Below are positions 23,713 through 33,110 of a stretch of 64,000 bases of DNA, piece by piece. This DNA is from Planctomycetota bacterium (GTDB lineage: Bacteria; Planctomycetota; J058; JAJDCP01): NCBI GenBank assembly GCA_029260765.1, contig JAJDCP010000011.1, forward strand, positions 230,346-294,345, given 5' to 3'. Position numbers and translations under genes: made by a program. Below the pieces are notes generated by a model that was not told where the DNA came from, made no database searches, and was given only the letters and a program-made list of their open reading frames with translations. The stretch's first letter is position 1; every line of letters begins with the position of its first letter.

Positions 23713-26358
23713 ATGCTTCCAGACAGTCTGGGGAACTACACGAGCGCAGCCGGCCAGTTCTCGGCGCGCTGTTTTGGGTCTTTCGGCGAGACCGGGCCCT
23801 ACACCGACCTGCGCACGGGCGCTCCGGTGGTGCTTAAGCTGCTCGAGCTCGGCGAGACCGAGCGCAGCCTGCCGCCGGAGATCAAGACCGACCCGACCTT
23901 TCCCCAATTCAGCCACGACCGCGATCCTCAGAGCGGACGCCATTTCTACACAACCAACTTCGTGCGCACCCAACCTCTGGGGGGAACCGGCTACGCCGAG
24001 CGGCGCCAGGCGGCCATCGACGCCGCCCGCGCCCTCGCTCGGCTGCCCGCGCACCACGGGCTGCTGACTGAGCACGATGTCGTGCGCCAGGCCGGCGGTG
24101 GTGTGCTGATCCTCGACACGGGCTTCGGCTTCGACCCTGAGGGGTTCTCTGTCGCGCGGCTTGGCAGCGACGGACGCGCGGCCTATCTGGCCCCCGAACA
24201 GTTGAAGAAGCTGCAGGCAGGTCAGGCCGCCCCTCCGTCACCGCGTGCGGACGTCTACAGTTTCGGCTTGATCCTGTACAAGCTGTTCGCTGGCAGCTTT
24301 CCGGCCAGCCAGACGGGCAGCGCGGGCTGGTCCCTGCAGAAGTCCGACCTCGACGCGCTGCAAGCGCCACGCTCGCTCGGCCCACTGTTGCTCAGCTGTT
24401 GCCAGGCAGATCCAGCCCAGCGTCCACGCTCGGTCGAAGCTCTGCTCGGCTCCCTGGAACGCCTGCCAGCCCGCTACACGCCTCGTCCCCCGGGTCCGGG
24501 CTTCGGTAGACGCCTGCTCGGACGCTTCGTCAAGCTGGCGCTGCTGCTGATCGTGCTGCTGGTCGCCGGCTTCTTCGCCAACCGCCACGGCCTTGACCGA
24601 AAGATCGCGCCAGCTGTCGCGGATCGGGTCGACAACTGGTTGATCGAGCTGGGCCTGAAGACGCGCCTGGCATGGGCTGCAGACAACCCCGACTTCGTGC
24701 GCGCCAGCCTGCCGCTCGAGCTCGGCGGGCAGGGCTTGGACGAGCTCGACTTCGCTTTGAATGGCCGGTCCGTCCAGCCCCGCATCGAGGCCCAGAGCGT
24801 CACCTTCGACGCGGCCAGCGACGCCAGCGCTCGCTGGAACATCGTCGCCCGCCACCGCCTCGACGGCCGCGAGTTGCGGGCCGAGCTGCCGGTCCATGAG
24901 CGGCCCCGGCTCGACCCATTGCACCGTGCGGCAGACGATGAGCAACCGGTGTCGAAACACGGCGAGGCGTTGTTGGTGCAGTTGGCCGGATGCTACGACG
25001 AACCGAGCTTTTTCTGGACAGTGGGCCGGGTAGAACAAGCGCTCGAGGCGATCCGCACAGACACGGACTCGGCGACGATCCGATCCTACACCTTGGCGAT
25101 CCCCGCCCAGGTGCCGCGGGCGGCTGAAGCATTCGAGCTGTTCGCGAGAGTCGACGGCCAGAGCTCGAACCGACTGCGATGCCGCTATCTGCAGCCTGAA
25201 CCAAAGGTGGCCGCCGTCAGTGAGGAGGCAGCCGACATCCTGGTCTTCGGCAGCGACCTGCGCGACGAGCAGGATTGGGTGCGGGTGCACTTCACCATGG
25301 ACGACGGCAGCGAATACATGGAAGTCGGCAGCGTCGACGCGCAGGGCCAGGTGGTGCGCGTCTCCGAGCTTGCCTTGAGCGGCCGAGGACAGGTTGTCGT
25401 GGAAGTCGGGGAGCTCGCCTCGCCGACCTTCCCATTCGACATCAAACAGAAGCAGGCCGTCATCCTCGAAGTCGATCCCCTGCCTGCGGCGGGGGGCTCG
25501 GTGCGCGTACGAGGGCTGTTTCTGGTCGGCGACGCTGCTTCGAAGGCCGTGTGGCGGACCGGCGAGGAGCGCGCGGAGCTGCCGGTACAGTGGCAGCCAG
25601 ACGGCCGAGAAGCGCGGGTCGAGTTCCCACCTGGCCGGGGCGGCGGAGAGCTGGTCCTGCAGACAACTTTCGGCACCACAACCCCCTTCGGCCTGGAGTA
25701 CGCCCGGCCCCAGGGCCTGGGCTCGCTCAGCTGGCGGCCCGATCCTGTGCGTCCAGGAGAGTCTCTGGAGCTGATCGGTTGTGAGAGCCTGAGCGGGCTG
25801 CGTAGCGCTGGCCTCGAGCTGGCCTTCGAAGGCAGCGCCGCGGGGTATCTGCTGCGCTTTCCCACGCTCCATCCTGGTGAGAGCACGGCTGAGCTCGAGC
25901 TGCTCGGTCCTTGGGGAAGCGCCTCGCGCAGCCTGGCCCTCGCCTATGATCCCCTGCTGCTGGCGTTGCTCGAGTTCGAGACCGCCGTCCGCGAAGGAGC
26001 AGAGGTGGCGATGGTCTCCGCTGGGAGTGGCTGGCTGGGCGCCTGGAGCGCGTTTCAGGCAGCCTACCTGGACTATGATCGCGAGCAGGGTGAAGACGCC
26101 AGCGGCTCTCCGCTGATCAGGGCAGACATCGTCGACCGCATGGCAGCTCTCTGCCGCCAAGCCGAGCTACCCCGCGCGTTGCGGGCCGAAGCCGGGTACA
26201 TCGCCGGCTGGTGCGCCAGCCAGGGTTGGGCGGACACGGGCCACGCTCTGTGGCCTGAGGTGGCCACCATTTTTGCACAGTTGGCTACGCTGGACCTGCC
26301 CGAGGTTCTGGCCAGCTTCGTAGCGACGCGCCTCGAGCTCTTGCATCGGGAGGAATGA
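23713..26358 (+). CDS. Transmembrane pseudokinase with large extracytoplasmic region
   Basis: 881 residues. Residues 1-255 have a protein-kinase outline: a possible ATP-lysine strand (PVVLKLLEL), ILDTGFGFD at the DFG position, AYLAPEQLKK at the APE position, and PRADVYSFGLILYKLFAG. The catalytic HRDxKxxN loop is not present (TEHDVVRQAGG at that place) and there is no Gly-rich loop, so it is probably a pseudokinase. Residues 273-292 are one transmembrane helix (LALLLIVLLVAGFFA). Residues 295-880 lie outside the cytoplasm and appear to be several beta-sandwich domains ending in a helical section. The stop overlaps the next ATG. It could pass an envelope signal inward through binding rather than phosphorylation. 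Confidence 0.75.
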   Translation: MLPDSLGNYTSAAGQFSARCFGSFGETGPYTDLRTGAPVVLKLLELGETERSLPPEIKTDPTFPQFSHDRDPQSGRHFYTTNFVRTQPLGGTGYAERRQAAIDAARALARLPAHHGLLTEHDVVRQAGGGVLILDTGFGFDPEGFSVARLGSDGRAAYLAPEQLKKLQAGQAAPPSPRADVYSFGLILYKLFAGSFPASQTGSAGWSLQKSDLDALQAPRSLGPLLLSCCQADPAQRPRSVEALLGSLERLPARYTPRPPGPGFGRRLLGRFVKLALLLIVLLVAGFFANRHGLDRKIAPAVADRVDNWLIELGLKTRLAWAADNPDFVRASLPLELGGQGLDELDFALNGRSVQPRIEAQSVTFDAASDASARWNIVARHRLDGRELRAELPVHERPRLDPLHRAADDEQPVSKHGEALLVQLAGCYDEPSFFWTVGRVEQALEAIRTDTDSATIRSYTLAIPAQVPRAAEAFELFARVDGQSSNRLRCRYLQPEPKVAAVSEEAADILVFGSDLRDEQDWVRVHFTMDDGSEYMEVGSVDAQGQVVRVSELALSGRGQVVVEVGELASPTFPFDIKQKQAVILEVDPLPAAGGSVRVRGLFLVGDAASKAVWRTGEERAELPVQWQPDGREARVEFPPGRGGGELVLQTTFGTTTPFGLEYARPQGLGSLSWRPDPVRPGESLELIGCESLSGLRSAGLELAFEGSAAGYLLRFPTLHPGESTAELELLGPWGSASRSLALAYDPLLLALLEFETAVREGAEVAMVSAGSGWLGAWSAFQAAYLDYDREQGEDASGSPLIRADIVDRMAALCRQAELPRALRAEAGYIAGWCASQGWADTGHALWPEVATIFAQLATLDLPEVLASFVATRLELLHREE

Positions 26359-27629
26359 TGCGCAGGCAACTCTGTGGGCTGCTCCTGCTCGCCAGTATTC
26401 TGCTGGCCCAGGACGATCCCCGCGACCGCAACCGTGAATTCCGCGGCCATGGCGCGGTCTCCGAGCTGATCCGCGACCGGATCCGACTGGTCGCCGAAGT
26501 CTATGAGAGCATCTCGCCCGAGGAGATCCGCACGGGTCTGGTGCAGGTGCTCGGCCAGGCCGAGCTGCGGCCCGAAGATCTGATCTTGCTGCCGGACCAA
26601 CCGGAGCTGCGGCGCGAGAAGGTCGTGCGCGGTGAGATCTACGACCGCCGGCTCCCCGGCGTTCTCTACTTGACCTTGAAGCCCGCGGAGACGCTCTACA
26701 TCCAGGTTCCTTCAGGGGACGGCCACAAGGTCTACGCGCGGGTCTTGACTCCCAGTGGGCAACCCAGCGGGCAATACGACATCTACGAGGTCGAGACCCG
26801 CATGCGCAATCAAGCCCTCGAAGGCGTACGCTTCAAGGTCGATGACGGCGCCTGGGAAGAGGCACGCAGCTTCCTCAAGTCTCGCGAAGCCCTCAAGCTG
26901 GTGTCGACCTACACCTTTGCCCTGGGGAACGTCAACTTCGACCTCAACGCGCTGAGGGAGGACGAGGTCGCAGTCAACCTCATGGAGCAGGAAGGCGACG
27001 GCGGACTGCACTCAGTGGTCAAGTTCCATATGAAGATCGACGAGGTACAGATCCGGGTGCGTGGCTCGACCAGCAGCTTCGGCTTTGGAATCGTGCTCAG
27101 TGGCGCCAACTACGTGCTGGCGAACTTGCGCTTCAAATCGGGCAGCAACTTCCGCATCGACAGCGTCGAACACCGCTACCAGGGCGCTCGACCCTCGGTC
27201 GACGAGCGCGAGGCGCTGCGGGGCGAGTTCCGCCTGGTCGACTCTCCCTACGGCACCAAGGAAGCCCGCTTCGTGCCCGAGGCTGAGCTGCCTCGGGGGG
27301 AAGAGCCCACGCAGCACTTCTGCTTCTACCGCGAGATCGACGACGCCCCGCCCGGCACGGCGGCGGCACGCTATACGAACTTCGAGACCGTGGTGCGCAG
27401 CGTGCTCGAGCGGGGGGACGCCCAGTATGACGTGGTCGAGCAGTTCTCGGTGCACGTCTACGAGGTGCGCAATGAAGACGGGCGGCTGGCCAACAAGGGC
27501 ACGATCAGCCTGCAGGATCTGCGCGAGCTCGATGCTGGTTATCGCGGCTCGGACGACCCCGCCAAAGACGACATGACCCGCGGCTTCGACGGCGATGTCT
27601 ACCGCCGCGAAGTTCGGCGGCGCCGCTGA
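26355..27629 (+). CDS. Secreted protein of unknown function, pseudokinase operon
   Basis: 424 residues with a short signal peptide ending SILLAQ-DDP. GGGAGGA precedes two adjacent ATGs (26355 and 26358); either may be used. The mature protein is rich in beta strands and charged residues (VLYLTLKPAETLYIQVPSGD, then YEVETRMRNQALEGVRFKVD), with a later FCFYREIDDAPPG segment and a very basic C-terminus (REVRRRR). I recognise no family. Overlapping genes on both sides show it is made together with the pseudokinase, and it probably acts in the periplasm, perhaps as a ligand or partner of the pseudokinase's outer domain. Confidence 0.7.
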   Translation: MMRRQLCGLLLLASILLAQDDPRDRNREFRGHGAVSELIRDRIRLVAEVYESISPEEIRTGLVQVLGQAELRPEDLILLPDQPELRREKVVRGEIYDRRLPGVLYLTLKPAETLYIQVPSGDGHKVYARVLTPSGQPSGQYDIYEVETRMRNQALEGVRFKVDDGAWEEARSFLKSREALKLVSTYTFALGNVNFDLNALREDEVAVNLMEQEGDGGLHSVVKFHMKIDEVQIRVRGSTSSFGFGIVLSGANYVLANLRFKSGSNFRIDSVEHRYQGARPSVDEREALRGEFRLVDSPYGTKEARFVPEAELPRGEEPTQHFCFYREIDDAPPGTAAARYTNFETVVRSVLERGDAQYDVVEQFSVHVYEVRNEDGRLANKGTISLQDLRELDAGYRGSDDPAKDDMTRGFDGDVYRREVRRRR

Positions 27630-28510
27630 TGGAAGCGGCGCTGCAGGGTTGCCCGGTGCCCCGCCTGCATCTGCTGGGCCCAGACCATGCGGTCGGCCGC
27701 CTGCGAGACCAGCTGAGCGGCTGCCGTGCGCTGCCTGTGGATATGCAGCTACTCACTGACGATGCCCACGCACCCGCGCCCCTGCGGCTCGAGCTGACGG
27801 GAGTCGGGTGGCAGCTCGCCTGGCGTGGGGGCGAGCTCATCGGGGACGCGTTCCCCGATGACGTCCTCGACCTGGAAGCCAGCGCGCGTTTGCGCTATGT
27901 CATGAGCGGCCTCGAGAGTCTGCCTGAGAGCTGGCGGGGCCGCCTTCAAGAGGGAACGCCCGCCGAACAGGCGGCGATGCGTCGGGCTTTGCGTTGGGGA
28001 TTGTCGAGCCTGTGCGAGACGATCTTGGCGGCGTTGTGGGAGCTGCCTCGGCGCGAGGCGGCCCCGGAAGCGGTGCTCTCCGAGCCTGTAGACCCGTTCG
28101 ACTACCCCTTCGCCAGCGCGGCGGCTGAAGTCTTCGAGCAGGTACATGGGGCCCTGGGCCACAACGCAGGCACGGAGCCGCGCCCGTTGCTTGAGCTGAT
28201 GTGCACTGCCTTGCGCGAACAGGCCTCGGCAGCCATCGTGGCTGCCTGGTTGGCTCATCAGGAACGCTGCAGCCGCGCGCAGCGGCGGGCTGAGCCGGGG
28301 CCCGGCATCGACGTCGTCCGGGCCGGCGCGCGCACGCTGGCCGGCCGCGCCCACGCCCGTCTGCTACCCCGCAGCACAGCCCTGCCGGAGCGCGGGGCGG
28401 GCTGGCGCCCCCAGGACGACGCGTCGTTCCAGGAGCTGCTCGAGACCTGCCTGCGCCCACGTTTGGTCGAAGCCGGCAAGACGGCCCTCGACGGACTACG
28501 GGAGCTTTAG
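27629..28510 (+). CDS. Hypothetical cytoplasmic protein, pseudokinase operon
   Basis: 293 residues, ATG overlapping the previous stop (TGATG). There is no signal peptide or membrane helix. The N-terminal 90 residues look alpha/beta (PVPRLHLLGPDHAVGRLRDQ; WQLAWRGGELIGDAFPDD) and the remainder is helical and Ala/Leu/Arg-rich, with a conserved-looking LRWGLSSLCETILAALWEL. No family recognised. It is the last gene of the three-gene operon and converges on the HSDL2-like gene only 13 bp away. Confidence 0.65.
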   Translation: MEAALQGCPVPRLHLLGPDHAVGRLRDQLSGCRALPVDMQLLTDDAHAPAPLRLELTGVGWQLAWRGGELIGDAFPDDVLDLEASARLRYVMSGLESLPESWRGRLQEGTPAEQAAMRRALRWGLSSLCETILAALWELPRREAAPEAVLSEPVDPFDYPFASAAAEVFEQVHGALGHNAGTEPRPLLELMCTALREQASAAIVAAWLAHQERCSRAQRRAEPGPGIDVVRAGARTLAGRAHARLLPRSTALPERGAGWRPQDDASFQELLETCLRPRLVEAGKTALDGLREL

Positions 28511-28523
28511 CTCAGACAGACCT

Positions 28524-29681
28524 CTACTCCGGGGGCAACGGCTCGAGCTCACCGCTTTCATCGGTCATGTCCTCGAGGCCCGGAATCGGTACGACGTGTT
28601 TGAGCGGAGACTCGCCCACAACCTTCGGCTTGCGGGTGAAGTCTGGATCAGGCGTGCCATCCTGACTCGTTCCACAGTTCCAACAGGCCTCGAAACTCGG
28701 CCCGACCATCTCGTTGCAAGCAGGACATTGCCAACTGCCCTCGACAGGTTCTTCCATGTCATCATCCCCCAGAGCCTCAAGCTCTTTTTCCGTGGCGGCC
28801 GCGCGGAACTCGGCGGTCTTTTCGCCATCTCTGAAGCGTCGCCTGCCGGCTTTCATGCTCGGCAGCTGGACGCCCTTGCCATGAATACGCATCGGCGTAC
28901 CGCCGGCGACACAATTGTATTTTTCCAGGTCTTCGACGCCCTCCGACTGCAGAAACTCCTCGTCGATCAGCGCGTGGCCCGTGAACTCGGACGGAGTCTT
29001 TTCGCAGATATGCACCAGGCAATCGGCCAGGATGTCCGCCTTGCGCCAGAAGGATGCGTTGCCCAGCCCCCAGTTCTTCGTGGCCTGGCTTTCGATCAAT
29101 GTCGCTGGCCACAGCGCATTGCATGCCACGTTCTTGTCCCGAAGCTCGCCCGCAAGGCCGTGGGCGATCAGCGTCATGCCGTACTTGCTGATGAAGTAGG
29201 CGATCTTGCCCGGCACCACCTCGACGTCGAGCGGCGGCGACATGTTGATGATGTGGCCCCAGCCCGCCTCGATCATATGCGGGAGGCAGGCGCGGGAAAG
29301 CAGGAAGGACGCCCGAGCGTTGACGTCGAGGACCAGATCGAAACGCTTCGCCGGGGTGTCGAGCATGTCTTCCCACCACAGTGCCCCGGCGTTGTTGACC
29401 AGGATGTCGACCCGCCCGAACTTCTCGATGGTCTGCGCAACCAGAGACTCGATGTCCGCTTCTTTGCGCACGTCGGTCTTGACCGCCAGCGCTTGCCGTC
29501 CGAGGGCCTCGACCTCATGGGCCACCGTGTAGATGGTGCCCGGCAGACGAGGCTTGGGAAGAGTGGACTTGGCCGCCACCACGACATGGCAACCGGCGGT
29601 TGCCAACGCCAAAGCGCAGGCGCGGCCGACTCCGCGGCTGCTGCCCGACACGATGGCCACACGGTCTTTGAGTGATTCCAC
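28524..29681 (-). CDS. HSDL2-like short-chain dehydrogenase with C-terminal zinc ribbon
   Basis: 385 residues, GTG 29681 after GGAGGA. The Rossmann nucleotide-binding motif is [11 protein letters not shown], followed by NNAG. The active-site region NMSPPLDV...YFISKYGM carries the Tyr-x3-Lys pair. The stretch [12 protein letters not shown] and [20 protein letters not shown] closely follows the HSDL2 (hydroxysteroid dehydrogenase-like 2) subfamily, so a fatty acyl or sterol-like substrate is possible. HSDL2 proteins usually end in an SCP2 lipid-binding domain; here the tail is instead a short zinc ribbon (CPACNE...CWNCGTS, around residues 320-342) and a Pro/Glu-rich end. Confidence 0.85.
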   Translation of the reverse strand: MESLKDRVAIVSGSSRGVGRACALALATAGCHVVVAAKSTLPKPRLPGTIYTVAHEVEALGRQALAVKTDVRKEADIESLVAQTIEKFGRVDILVNNAGALWWEDMLDTPAKRFDLVLDVNARASFLLSRACLPHMIEAGWGHIINMSPPLDVEVVPGKIAYFISKYGMTLIAHGLAGELRDKNVACNALWPATLIESQATKNWGLGNASFWRKADILADCLVHICEKTPSEFTGHALIDEEFLQSEGVEDLEKYNCVAGGTPMRIHGKGVQLPSMKAGRRRFRDGEKTAEFRAAATEKELEALGDDDMEEPVEGSWQCPACNEMVGPSFEACWNCGTSQDGTPDPDFTRKPKVVGESPLKHVVPIPGLEDMTDESGELEPLPPE

Positions 29682-29802
29682 GCTCGATTCCTCCGGAAGG
29701 GCTTTCTCAGAACGCCTGTGATACCGAACCCCGGGGCTGTCTGCAAGCCGGGGAGGCAGCAGCCGAGCGGAGGGAGTTGAAACGGGGGGGGGTGCGGGTG
29801 TG

Positions 29803-30108
29803 GGTCCGGGTCCGGGTCCGGGTTCGGGTCCGGGTCCGGGTCCGAGTCCGAGTCCGAATCCGAATCCGGGTCCGAGTCCGAGTCCGAGTCCGAATCCGAA
29901 TCCGAGTCCGAGTCCGAGTCCGAGTCCGGGTCCGAGTCCGAATCCGAGTCCGAATCCGAATCCGAATCCGAATCCGAATCCGAATCCGAGTCCGAGTCCG
30001 GGTCCGAGTCCGAGTCCGAGTCCGAATCCGAATCCGAGTCCGAGTCCGAATCCGAATCCGGGTCCGAGTCCGAGTCCGAGTCCGAGTCCGAGTCCGAGTC
30101 CGGGTCCG
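29803..30108. repeat. 51-unit hexanucleotide tandem array
   Basis: 306 bp of uninterrupted 6-bp units RRTCCG: 24 AGTCCG, 15 AATCCG, 11 GGTCCG and one GGTTCG; GATCCG never occurs. All six frames are open through it, which creates long spurious reading frames of Arg-Val, Asp-Ser or Gly-Pro dipeptides. It begins two bases beyond the recX stop codon and lies between recX and the HSDL2-like gene. The 429-bp spacer 29682-30110 holds nothing else I can identify. Confidence 0.95.
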
Positions 30109-30110
30109 GG

Positions 30111-30608
30111 CTATCTCCCGAACAGAATGTCCCGCACCAGCTCGGGGCGGAAACCCCGCTGCAACAGAAATCGGTAGGCGCGTTGTTGGTCGCGTCGCGA
30201 GAGCTCGCCCAGCGGGCCAAAGCGACGCTCGCACTGGGCGCGTGCCGTGGCGGCCTGGTCGGCATCGGCGAAGGCCCCCGCGACGGCGCTTTCTGCCATG
30301 GTCTCGTTGACTCCAGCGCGCAGCAGGCGCGCCCTGGCACGCAGCGGTCCCATGCCGCGGCGATGGTCCGACTCTGCTGCCAGGCGGGCATAGCGAGCGT
30401 CGCTGAGGAGATCACGCTCGACCAGCCAGTCGAGGGTGGTCTCTATGTGTTCCGGAGAGAACTTGCGCTGCAAGAGCTTGCGTTCGAGCTCGCGACGGCT
30501 GTGCTCACGCCGCGCCAACAGCTTGAGAGCTTTGTCGCGTGCAGGATCCAGTGCCCAGTCCCCCAATGCGAAAGGCGGCCCAAGGGCCGCCCGTAGGACA
30601 CCGTCCAC
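30111..30608 (-). CDS. recX: RecX-family regulatory protein
   Basis: 165 residues, GTG 30608. RecX binds RecA filaments and inhibits or tunes recombinase activity. The three-helix repeat pattern is clear: [20 protein letters not shown], then [22 protein letters not shown] and [14 protein letters not shown]. Length matches the family. RecA is not adjacent. The coding sequence ends directly against the hexanucleotide array, which would form its 3' untranslated region. Nine bases separate it from the upstream phosphoesterase gene, so the two are probably cotranscribed. Confidence 0.85.
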   Translation of the reverse strand: MDGVLRAALGPPFALGDWALDPARDKALKLLARREHSRRELERKLLQRKFSPEHIETTLDWLVERDLLSDARYARLAAESDHRRGMGPLRARARLLRAGVNETMAESAVAGAFADADQAATARAQCERRFGPLGELSRRDQQRAYRFLLQRGFRPELVRDILFGR

Positions 30609-30617
30609 CCCCTTGAG

Positions 30618-31340
30618 CTAGCGCCCCAGGTGGAGCCTCTCTGCGAGGGGCTTCGGCAGGTTGGCGTCGAGGATCTTCTTGGCGGCCGTCTCGATGTCGT
30701 AGGGAATGCGGCGGATCCAGACTTTCAGTTTCTCGGAGTCGTACAGAGCGTAGGAGGCTTTCGGGTTTTCGTCGCGGGGCTGCCCCACGCTGCCGACATT
30801 GACCAGCGCCTTCACGCCCTTCTCGAGCTGCACCTCGGGCTTCTGGCAGTACGAGATCACCTCGCCCTGAAAGAAGGTGATCGGCACGTGCGAGTGGCCG
30901 AGGAAGCAGACCTGGCCTTCAAGCAGTTGCAGTGAGAGGAAAGCGTCATACGTCGTCTGGATGTAATCGAACAATTCGGGCGAATAGAGCGTGCCGTGGA
31001 CCATCGTGAAATTGTCGATGTACTCGACCAGGGGCAGGTCTCGCAGGAACTCTTTGTCGCTCTCGGGCAACACTTTACGCGTCCACAAAGTCGCTTCTTT
31101 TGCGTAGGCGTTGAAGTAGTTGATGTTCGTTTTGCCGACCACTGCAAAATCGTGATTGCCCGCGATGGTGAGGATCTCACGCTCGCGGATGATCTTCATG
31201 CATTCGATCGGATTCGCACCGTATCCCACAATATCGCCCAGACAGACGATGCGATCTGGCTTCTGGGACTCGATGTCCTCAAGGACAGCGGTCAGAGCCT
31301 CCAGATTGCTATGGAGATCGGAAATGATGGCGTAAAGCAT
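30618..31340 (-). CDS. Metallophosphoesterase family protein (YfcE/calcineurin-like)
   Basis: 240 residues. All the metal-binding motifs of the calcineurin-like phosphoesterase fold are present: D-x-H (ISDLHSN), GD (LGDIVGYG), GNHD (AGNHDFAV) and GHSH (LGHSHVPI). Bacterial members of this size hydrolyse phosphodiesters or diadenosine polyphosphates; the substrate cannot be fixed from sequence. It lies in the run membrane protein - phosphoesterase - recX with gaps of 3 and 9 bp. Confidence 0.88.
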   Translation of the reverse strand: MLYAIISDLHSNLEALTAVLEDIESQKPDRIVCLGDIVGYGANPIECMKIIREREILTIAGNHDFAVVGKTNINYFNAYAKEATLWTRKVLPESDKEFLRDLPLVEYIDNFTMVHGTLYSPELFDYIQTTYDAFLSLQLLEGQVCFLGHSHVPITFFQGEVISYCQKPEVQLEKGVKALVNVGSVGQPRDENPKASYALYDSEKLKVWIRRIPYDIETAAKKILDANLPKPLAERLHLGR

Positions 31341-31343
31341 CGC

Positions 31344-32105
31344 CTACCTCGCGTTTGTCGGCCCTCTACCTACCGTGGCCATTATACCAACCCAGGCCCA
31401 AATCACAACTAAAAGAGTCGCATATATAAGAGCCTGTGGGGAGATGGGGCCTTCAAGAGGGGAATCACTGAGAGTATACAAAGATGGATTAAACAGGCGC
31501 AAGTCGGGAAGCGATGAAAGAACCCAGCCGAGACTGCGGATCGCCCAACGGGGCGAGTCGAGCAGCGTGCCCGCCAGTTGTCCCGCCACCAGAACAGGCA
31601 ACCCGAGCAACCCGACATCGCGCTCTTGAAGCCGCGTTCCCGCCGCCAGCAGCACCGCTGCCAGCAGGCTCGATTCGAGCAGAGCACAGCCAGGAACCAA
31701 AGCGAGATTGTGCAGCGACAGAGGCACTCCTTGCAGCGTGAAACACAGCAGACTCGCCGGTAGCAGAGCGAACTGCAGACAGACAAGCCCCAGCAACAAG
31801 CCGGCGAGGGCGCCAAGATGGCGCTGGCTCGGACTGCTCTGTATGCGCAGGTCATCATTGGTCCGCGAGACCCGTGCAAATTGCACAGCCCCGAGCACTG
31901 CCGTCATGAATCCCGCCACGCGCAGACTCGCCGCAACAAGTTCCTGCACCATTTCGACTTTTCTGCCGAAACTAAAGATGGCGAAAGATCCACTCAGCAG
32001 AATCAGCAAGCTGGCCGCCAAAAGCACCACACGCAAGGCCGCCAGCCTGAACAGACCGAGGCAGTGGATCCGGGAAATAGAAAGTGTCGGCGGAAGCCAG
32101 GCCAT
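31344..32105 (-). CDS. Multi-pass membrane protein, ABC-2 permease-like
   Basis: 253 residues from ATG 32105; a TTG eight codons further upstream is also possible. Six hydrophobic segments are visible, including VVLLAASLLILLSGSFAIF near the N-terminus and LIYATLLVVIWAWVGIMAT at the C-terminus. The spacing (helix pair, short loop, then three helices and a longer periplasmic loop before the last helix) resembles ABC-2 export permeases such as NosY, but no diagnostic motif is present and no ATPase gene is next to it. It is divergent from parB. Confidence 0.6.
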   Translation of the reverse strand: MAWLPPTLSISRIHCLGLFRLAALRVVLLAASLLILLSGSFAIFSFGRKVEMVQELVAASLRVAGFMTAVLGAVQFARVSRTNDDLRIQSSPSQRHLGALAGLLLGLVCLQFALLPASLLCFTLQGVPLSLHNLALVPGCALLESSLLAAVLLAAGTRLQERDVGLLGLPVLVAGQLAGTLLDSPRWAIRSLGWVLSSLPDLRLFNPSLYTLSDSPLEGPISPQALIYATLLVVIWAWVGIMATVGRGPTNAR

Positions 32106-32161
32106 CGGCAGCGCTTCCCCTTGTCGCAAGAAGCCCCAAAATTATGTCACGGAGAACGCCG

Positions 32162-33082
32162 ATGCAAGCTCTGGAAACGGCAACCCCGAACGGTAGTCCC
32201 GCTTCCCCCAGCAAGAGCAAGGGACGCAATCCACGCCCAACGGCCCGCCTGCAGCCACCGACGCCGCCCATGAAGACCCCTGCTGCGGCGGCGAGCTCTA
32301 CCCCCAGCGCAGGCGTGCTCGAGGTGTCCGTCAACGAGCTCCGACCCAATCCCTACCAACCCCGGCGCGTGTTCAACAGCGATGCGCTCGACGACCTGGT
32401 CGACTCGATCCAGCGACACGGCATATTGCAGCCTCTGCTGGTGCGGCGCAGCGCCGAAGGCTTCGAGCTGGTCGCAGGGGAGCGTCGGCTGCGCGCCGCC
32501 CGCCGTCTCGGCCTGGAAAAGGTCCCCGTAGTGCTCAATCAGAGCCCCGACGACGGCCTGCTCGAGTTGGCTCTGGTCGAAAATCTGCAGCGCGAAGATC
32601 TCAATCCGATCGAGAAAGCGCGCGCCTACCGCAAGCTGATGCTGCTGTGCGAGCTGACCCACGAGCAGCTCGCACAACGCGTCGGCCGCCGCCGCTCCTC
32701 GGTCTCGAACTTCCTGCGCTTGTTGAATCTGCCCGAGGCTATCCAGCGCCATGTCTCCGGCGGTCTTCTCAGCATGGGACACGCCCGCGCCCTGCTGGCC
32801 GTCAGCGACGAGTCCCAACAGCTCGAGCTGGCGCGGCGGGCGATCCAGGAGAGCCTGAGCGTCCGCCAACTCGAGGCCGCGGTGCGGGGCTTGCGCAAAG
32901 GGCCGCGGAGCGGGACCGAGAAGACGCCCAGCCCCTGGCTGCGCGACCTCGAGGACAGTCTGCAGCGGCACCTGGGCACGCGGGTCAGCATCGCCCAGCG
33001 TAAGAAACAAGCAGGCCAGATCATCATCGAGTATTACGGAGATCAGGACTTCGAGCGCATCCTGGACCTACTCCAGAGATAG
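32162..33082 (+). CDS. parB: Chromosome-partitioning protein ParB
   Basis: 306 residues from ATG 32162 (GGAG seven bases upstream). Residues 1-65 are a disordered Pro/Ser/Thr/Lys tail. The ParB/Srx CTPase domain follows with ELRPNPYQPRR, LVDSIQRHGILQPLLVRR and the GERR box in VAGERRLRAARRLG. Next come ENLQREDLNPIEKA and a helix-turn-helix (THEQLAQRVGRRRSSVSNFL) that binds parS. The C-terminal dimerisation part (residues 250-306) ends IIIEYYGDQDFERILDLL. ParB loads on DNA at parS as a CTP-dependent clamp and segregates origins with ParA; parA is not in this window and I saw no parS copy by eye. Confidence 0.93.
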   Translation: MQALETATPNGSPASPSKSKGRNPRPTARLQPPTPPMKTPAAAASSTPSAGVLEVSVNELRPNPYQPRRVFNSDALDDLVDSIQRHGILQPLLVRRSAEGFELVAGERRLRAARRLGLEKVPVVLNQSPDDGLLELALVENLQREDLNPIEKARAYRKLMLLCELTHEQLAQRVGRRRSSVSNFLRLLNLPEAIQRHVSGGLLSMGHARALLAVSDESQQLELARRAIQESLSVRQLEAAVRGLRKGPRSGTEKTPSPWLRDLEDSLQRHLGTRVSIAQRKKQAGQIIIEYYGDQDFERILDLLQR

Positions 33083-33110
33083 TCGCAGCAGACGTAGTAG
33101 AAAGGAACGG

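Noticed and set aside
24238..26160. 640-codon open frame on the minus strand
   Set aside because: It is the antisense shadow of the pseudokinase gene, whose product has coherent kinase and membrane features.
29672..30415. Open frames encoding Arg-Val, Asp-Ser or Gly-Pro dipeptide repeats
   Set aside because: A 6-bp repeat without stops is open in every frame; none has a ribosome-binding site or non-repeat domain, and they run antisense or out of frame into recX and the dehydrogenase.
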